NCBI GenBank assembly: GCA_034620365.1
Contig: JAQGEQ010000366.1
Coordinates: 1-64,000, forward strand
From: Pegea sp. RAD2-039
Lineage: Eukaryota; Chordata; Thaliacea; Salpida; Salpidae
DNA: 64,000 bases
Reading direction: 5' to 3'
A program made the position numbers and the translations under genes. Under the pieces are notes generated by a model. That model made no database searches and had not been told where the DNA came from. It saw only the letters and a program-made list of their open reading frames with translations. Position 1 is the stretch's first letter. Each line of letters starts with the position of its first letter. Positions 57,118 through 64,000 of this stretch are shown here, one piece after another.

Positions 57118-58204
57118 ACTGAATTACGTCATCAGTATTTGTTGAAACAATCTCATTTGATAATGGTTGAAATAGAATATTGATGTTTTGTTAATTAAAA
57201 ATCCTCCTAATAAAAACTTTGCCATGAAATTCATAATATGAGTTAGTCACATAAAAAGCTGACAACACAATCAGTATCATAGAGTTGCTTCGTTGTCACA
57301 TGATTGCTGGTCATCTGGCTGTTTGAGAATCAAATCGACAGCAGATGCAATGCTTGTAATTGAATGTTATGAATGTTTGGCCCGCTATAGTCTGCACTTT
57401 ATAGCAAGAAATACAATAAAGTGCAGATTACATCGGGACGAATTGTGACAATTGTACTGAAAGAAAATTTGGTTGTTGTATGCAGTGTATTCAGTTTAAT
57501 GCTTGTGGTCGGAAGTATTTGCATAAAAATGAATTTAAATTTCTACATGTTGCCTACGTTTTATAAACAAAACCGAATTCTTGTTTTATCTTAACTAATG
57601 AGAAAATAAATTACTAATCGTTAAATTGTTTTCAGGTTACCAACAACTAACTAATTAGGATAATTTAAAAATTAAATAAATATAAACGATATATAGAAAC
57701 AAAAATAAATTCATAATTTCTTATTCTTATCACCATTTGTAAAAGAAATAAGATTGTCAATAAATCTTAAACTAAAAATAAAACTAATTAAAAGTTATTC
57801 TTATTTTGTTTGAAAACTAAATGATGAGGACATTCTAGAATGAAAAATATTGGAAACAGTTTAAAGTTTGAATATTAAGTAAGAAATTTTTACAAAAATA
57901 CATCGGTCGATTACATTTAAGTAGAATCAAGTGATTTTACAAGCGCAAGTTTTTTCACATTTTTTTAAGGTGTTTCAAATCAATTATCTTCAGTTATTTT
58001 GAAAATGAATCTGCTATCTTATAGCTTTCTTATAAGGTTTTATCCTCACAGTTTTAAATAAAAAATAAATACTTAAAAGAAATGTGCTTTATATTTTGAA
58101 TACTTTTTGAATAAAGTAAAATTTAGTTTACAATTAAGTTAAAATTAAGATAAAATAAGTTTACAATCTATACAATCAGTCAATATTTAAACAACCCCTA
58201 ACTA
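57118..58204 (+). repeat. Satellite unit 4, short (1087 bp)
   Basis: Hairpin at 57381-57437, with one G-T pair at the base of the stem. It carries the GGTCGGAAGTATTTGC variant downstream of the hairpin. Confidence 0.9.
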
Positions 58205-59290
58205 ACTGAATTATGCCATCAGTATTTGTTGAAACAATCTCATTTGATAATGGTTGAAATAGAATACTGATGTTTTGTTAATTAAACATCCCCTTAATAA
58301 AAACTTTGCCTTGAAATTCATAATAAGAGTTAGCCACATAAAAAGCTGACAACACAATCGGTATCACCGACTCGCTTCGTTGTCACATGATTGCTGGTCA
58401 TCTAGCTGTTGGAGAATCAAACCGACAGCAGATGCAAAGCTTGCAATTGAATTTTATGAATATTTGACCCGCTATAATCTGCACTTTATAGCAAGAAACA
58501 CAATAAAGTGCAGATTACATCGGGACGAATTGTGACAATTGTACTGAAAGAAAATTTGGTTGCTTTATGCAGCGTTTTCAGCTTAAAGTTTGTGGTCGGA
58601 AGTAATTGCATAAAAATGAATTTAAGTTTCTATATGTTGCCCAGCGTTTTCTAAACAAAACAGAATTCTGGTTTTATCTTAACTAATAAGAAAGTAAACT
58701 ATTAATCATTAAATTGTTTTCAGATTACCAACAACTAACTAATTAGGATAATTTAAAAATTAAATAAATATAAACGATATATAGAAACAAAAATAAATTC
58801 ATAATTTCTTATTCTTATCACCTTTTGTAAAAAGAAATAAGATTGCCAATAAATCTTAAACTAAAAAAAGCTAATTAAAAGTTATTCTTATTTTGTTTGA
58901 AAACTAAATGATGAGGACATTCTAGAATGAAAATTATTGGAAATAGCTAAAATTTTGAATATTAAGTAAGAAATTTTTACAAAAATACATTGATCGATTA
59001 CATTTAAGTAGAACCAAGAGATTTGATAAGCGCAAGTTTTGTCACATTTTTTTAAGGTGTTTCAAATCAATTATCTTCAGTTATTTCGAAAATGAATCTG
59101 CTATCTTATAGCTTTCTTATAAGATTTTATCCTCACAGTTTTAAATAAAAAATAAAACTTAAAAGAAATGTGCTTCATATTTTGAATACTTTTTAAATAA
59201 AGTAAAATTTAGTTTACAATTAAGTTAAATTTAAGCTAAAATAAGTTTACAATCTATACAATTAGTCAATATTTAAACAACCCCTAACTA
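58205..59290 (+). repeat. Satellite unit 5, short (1086 bp)
   Basis: Hairpin at 58468-58524, stem perfect. The unit start has ATTATGCCATCAG, so the half-octamer is mutated. Confidence 0.9.
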
Positions 59291-61529
59291 ACTGAATTAC
59301 GTCATCAGTATTTGTTGAAAACAATCTCATTTGATAATGGTTGAAATAGAATACTGATATTTTGTTAATTAAAAATCCCCTTAATAAAAACTTTGCCATA
59401 AAATTCATAATGTGAGTTAGCCACATAAAAAGCTGACAACACAATCGGTATCACCGACTCGCTACGTTGTCACATGATTGCTGGTCATCTGGCTGTTGGA
59501 GAATCAATCTGCCAGCAAATGCAACGATTGCAATTAAATGTTAAGAATATTTGGCCCGCTATAATCTGCACTTTATAGCAAGAAACACAATAAAGTGCAG
59601 ATTACATCGGGACGAATTGTGACAATTGTACTGAAAGAAATTTTGGATGTTATATGCAGTGTATTCAGTTTAATGTTTGTGGTTATCTGGCCGTTAGAGA
59701 ATCGATGATTCCATAAAAATGAATTTAAATTTTTACACGTTGCCTACATAGTTTAAACAAAACTGAATTCTTGTTTTATCTTAACTAATAAGAAAATAAA
59801 TTACTAATCGTTAAATTGTTTTCAGATTACCAACAACTAACTAATTAGGATAATTTAAAAATTAAATAAATAAAAATGATATATAGAAACAAAAATAAAT
59901 TCTTAATTTCTTATTCTTATTACCATTTGTAAAAGAAATAAGATTGTCAATAAATCTTAAACTAAAAATAAAGCTAATTAAAAGTTATTCTTATTTTGTT
60001 TGAAAACTAAATGATGAGGACATTCTAGAATGAAAATTATAGGAAATAGCTTAAAGTTTGAATATTAAGTAAGAAAACTTTACAAAAATACATTGGTCGA
60101 TTACATTTAAGTAGAACCAAGAGATTTGAAAAGCGCAAGTTTTTTCACACTGTTTTTTAAGGTGTTTCAAATCAATTATCTTCAATTATTGTGAATATTA
60201 CTCTGCTATCAGATATAAGTTTCACTATCTTAGAAGATTTTATTTTCACATTTTGAATTAAAAATAATTAATTAAAGGAAATGTGTTTTCTATTTTGAAT
60301 AATTTCTAAATTAAATAAATCAAGAAAAATTCAGTTTATATTTCTATTTACTTTTGCAATTTTTACTAAATGTACAATGACACATTATCTAATAAATATT
60401 TCAACTTTGTAAATTTACATTTTTACACCATTACTTATTAAACTAAATATTAGTTAAATAATTTTTTTAGGAGTTTTATTACATCTATATTAGCAAAACT
60501 GCTAGAGGGCGCAACAGACTTTGTTGTTAATTTTAGAATAAAGTAGTTTTCATGATTGAAATATAAATGATGGAATTTTTATGAAAAATTTTCAAATTTG
60601 AATAAATTTGAATAAATTTTTTTTTAAATAATAAAAAAATAAATTTCAAAAAAAAATATATAAAATAGGTGATAGGAAACCCTTAACTTTTAACACTAAA
60701 TAGCTGTATATACAATGTAGTTACAAGTATAATTACATAAACATCAATAGCTACTAGATAGTGAGATTTTAATAGCCATATAACTAGAAAACAACATATC
60801 AATAAACAGATTTATAAATCACTTTTGCTTCATCACCGTCTAAGTTCTTGAAACGACTTTAAATAATTCCTTAAATAAAGATAATAGTTTCTGATACAAT
60901 TCAAGATGCTGGATTGGATCAGACACACTAAGCATGTTTTTTAGTTGTTTAATTTGATGGTACAAATGGAGCTAATGTGACCTTACCACTGGCTGCAGTA
61001 GCCGCTTTGCTCAGTTTCCCTAAGTTATTTGGGGGTTTATATGGGTTAATTTAAATTTTGAGTTTGTGGTTTACTCAAAAAATTGTTTAAAAATAGATTT
61101 ATTTTGGTTATATGAGTTTTATTCGTAGTTTTCTTCACATTATTTGTTATCAATTTATTTCTAGATTTCGCTTTCTTAGTAGTTGTTATTATTAGTAGTT
61201 GATAAAATGAAATATTTAAAAGCATTTATATTTAAAGATGACGTCATCCCTTCCTATCAAAACAAAAACAGCCTCGGGGCATTGAGTCAGGTTTTATCAC
61301 AATCGAATTTTAACTCAAAATTTAGGTTTATTCATTTTTCTATTAGAAGATTAAAGATGAAGAAACCGGTTTTATTAAAGAAAATTAATTGCAGAAATCA
61401 ATTAACAATTTAGTGGATATCAGATAACGTTTTTGGAAATTTTAATTCAGTTTATTATATTTAAATATATATCAATTGAGTCCTTCAACAATCATTACAA
61501 TCAGTCAATATTTAAACAACTCCTAACTA
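59291..61529 (+). repeat. Satellite unit 6, long (2239 bp)
   Basis: Hairpin at 59555-59611, stem perfect. Long-unit block present, with GAGGGCGCAACAGAC near 60504 and TGACGTCATCCC at 61238. Confidence 0.9.
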
Positions 61530-62618
61530 ACTGAATTATGTCATCAGTATTTGTTGAAGCAATCTCATTTGATAATGGTTGAAATAGAATAATGATGTTT
61601 TGTTAATTGAACATCCCCTTTATAATAACTTTGCCATAAAATTCATAATGTGAGTTAGCCACATAAAAAGCTGACAACACTGCCGGTATCACAGACTTGC
61701 TTTGTTGTCACAAGATTGCTGGTCATCTAGCTGTTGGAGAATCAAACCTACAGCAGATGCAAAGCTTGCAATTGAATATTATGAATATTTGACCCGCTAT
61801 AATCTGTACTTTATAGCAAGACACGCAATAAAGTGGAGATTACATCGGGACGAATTGTGACAATTGTACTGAAAGAAAATTTGGTTGTTATATGCGGTGT
61901 ATTCAGTTTAATGTTTGTGGTCGGAAGTAATTGCATAAAAATGAGTTTAAATTTCTACATGTTGCCTACGTTTTCTAAACAAAACAGAATTCTTGTTTTA
62001 TCTTAACTAATAAGAAAATAAATTACTAATTGTTAAATTGTTTTCAGGTTACCAACAACTAACTAATTAGGATAATTTGAAAATTAAATAAATATTAACG
62101 ATATATAGAAACAAAAATAAATTCATAATTTCTTATTCTTATTACCTTTTGTAAAAAGAAATAAGATTGTCAATAAATCTTAAACTAAAAATAAAACTTA
62201 TTAAAAGTTATTCTTATTTTGTTTGAAAACTAAATGATGAGGACATTCTAGAATGAAAATTATAGGAAACAGTTTAACGTTTGAATATTAAGTAAGAAAA
62301 CTTTACAAAAATACATTGGTCGATTACATTTAAGTAGAACCATGAGATTTTACAAGCGCAAGTTTTTTAACATTTTTTTAAGGTGTTTTCAAATCAATTA
62401 TCTTCAGTTATTTTGAAAATGAATCTGCTATCTTATAGCTTTCTTATAAGATTTTATCCTCACAGTTTTAAATAAAAAATAAATACTTAAAAGAAATCTG
62501 CTTTATATTTTGAATACTTTTTAATTAAAGTAAAATTTCGTTTACAATTAAGTTAAAATTAAGCTGAAATAAGTTTACAATCTATACAATTAGTCAGCAA
62601 TTAAACAACCCCTAACTA
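61530..62618 (+). repeat. Satellite unit 7, short (1089 bp)
   Basis: Hairpin at 61793-61849 is the most decayed copy, with two mismatches in the inner stem (CTGTAC against GTGGAG). Confidence 0.9.
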
Positions 62619-63713
62619 ACTGAATTATGTCATCAGTATTTGTTGAAAAATCTCATTTGAGAATGGTTGAAATAGAATACTGATGTTTTGTTAATTAAAC
62701 ATCCCCTTAATAGTAACTTTGCTATAAAATGAATAATGTGAGTTAGCCACATAAAAAGCTGACAACACAATCGGTATCGCCGACTCGCTTCGTTGTCACA
62801 TGATTGCTGGTTGTTAGAGAATAAAACCGACAGCAAATGCAACGATTGCAATTAAATGTTATGAATATTTGGCCCGCTATAGTCTGCACTTTATAGCAAG
62901 AAACACAATAAAGTGCAGATTACATCGGGACAAATTGTAACACTTGTACTGAAAGAAAATTTAGTTGTTATATGCAGTGTATTCAGTTTAATGTTTGTGG
63001 TTATCTGGCTGTGAGAGAATTGGTGGATTCAATAAAAATGAATTTAGATTTCTACATGTTGCATACGTTTTCTAAACAAAACAGAATTCTTCCTTTATCT
63101 TAACTAATAAGAAAATAAATTACTAATCGTTAAATTGTTTTTAGGTTACCAATAACTAACTAATTAGGATAATTTAAAAATTAAATAAATATAAACGATA
63201 TGTAGAAACAAAAATAAATTCTTAATTTCTTATTCTTATCACCTTTGGTAAAAGAAATAAGATTGTCAATAAATCTTAAACTGAAAGTAAAACTAATTAA
63301 AAGTTAATCTTATTTTGTTTGAAAACTAAATGATGAGGACATTCTAGAATGAAAATTATAGGAAATAGCTTAAAGTTTGAATATTAAGTAAGAAAACTTT
63401 ACAAAAATAGATTGGTCGATTACATTTAAGTAGAACCAAGAGATTTGACAAGCGCAAGTTTTTTCACATTTTTTTAAGGTGTTTCAAATCAATTATCTTC
63501 AGTTATTTCGAAAATGAATCTGCTATCTTATAGCTTTCTTATAAGGTTTTATCTTCACAGTTTTAAATTTTAAATAAATACTTAAAAGAAATCTGCTTTA
63601 TATTTTGAATACTTTTTGAATAAAGTAAAATTTAGTTTACAATTATGTTATATTTAAGCTAAAATAAGTTTACAATCTATACAATTAGTCAGTAATTAAA
63701 CAACCCCTAACTA
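62619..63713 (+). repeat. Satellite unit 8, short (1095 bp)
   Basis: Hairpin at 62873-62929. A short unit that carries the downstream variant otherwise seen in long units (GTGGTTATCTGGCTGTGAGA). Confidence 0.9.
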
Positions 63714-64000
63714 ACTGAATTACGTCATCAGTATTCGTTAAAAACAATCTCATTTGATAATGGTTGAAATAGAATACTGATGTTTTGTTGATTAAACATC
63801 CTCTTAATAAAAACTTTGCCATAAAATTCATAATGTGAGTTAGCCACATAAGAAGCTGACAACACAACCGGTATCATAGACTTGCTTTGTTGTCACAAGA
63901 TTGCTGGTCATCTGGCTGTTGGAGAATCAAGCCGACAGCAGATGCAAAGCTTGCAATTGAATATTATGAATATTTGGCCCGCTATAATCTGCACTTTATA
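63714..64000 (+). repeat. Satellite unit 9, cut by the window end
   Basis: Runs from the unit start into the left arm of the hairpin (CCCG at 63978), where the window stops. The array continues beyond it. Confidence 0.9.

Overview
This window comes from the nuclear genome of an animal, most likely an AT-rich invertebrate; I could not fix the phylum. The evidence is three multi-exon genes of animal families (a protocadherin, a TOGARAM/crescerin ciliary TOG protein and a semaphorin), GT-AG introns, the standard code, two intron-containing tRNA-Tyr genes, and LINE/SINE debris. All gene models below were assembled by hand from ORFs, splice sites and reading phase. In all three the phases close exactly, but none has been tested against transcripts.

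Layout: 1.5-11.2 kb, a 13-exon protocadherin (+) whose introns hold LINE 3' tails and three tandem arrays. 11.8 kb, tRNA-Tyr. 15.7-16.3 kb, an intronless EF-hand gene (+), followed by a 1.4 kb C-rich, telomere-like array. 18.0-31.4 kb, a 21-exon TOGARAM gene (+, about 1663 aa) with five tandem arrays in its introns. 32.0 and 39.4 kb, two copies of a 750 bp repeat. 33.4-36.4 kb, a 25 bp array that runs into the 3' end of a semaphorin gene read on the minus strand (38.7-36.4 kb). 40.5 kb, a second tRNA-Tyr. 41.9-46.7 kb, fragments of one LINE family and a tRNA-derived SINE that carries the LINE tail. 46.9-50.6 kb, apparently empty AT-rich sequence. 50.6-64.0 kb, a satellite array with two monomer lengths (about 1.09 and 2.23 kb), running off the window end.

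The most unusual theme is the palindromic octamer TGACGTCA (a CRE-type site). It occurs throughout the gene regions: inside short introns close to both splice sites, in tandem as a 29 bp minisatellite filling one intron, and inside coding exons, where it is read as MTSS or DDVI. In several TOGARAM introns the 3' splice site is itself part of the palindrome (CTGATGACGTCATCAG in intron 16). Because the octamer is self-complementary, copies near the two ends of an intron could pair in the transcript and bring the splice sites together. A second theme is that long introns are filled almost edge to edge by minisatellites, each with its own unit, and most units contain inverted repeats or palindromes. 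A third is the satellite array, whose monomers carry a strongly conserved hairpin.
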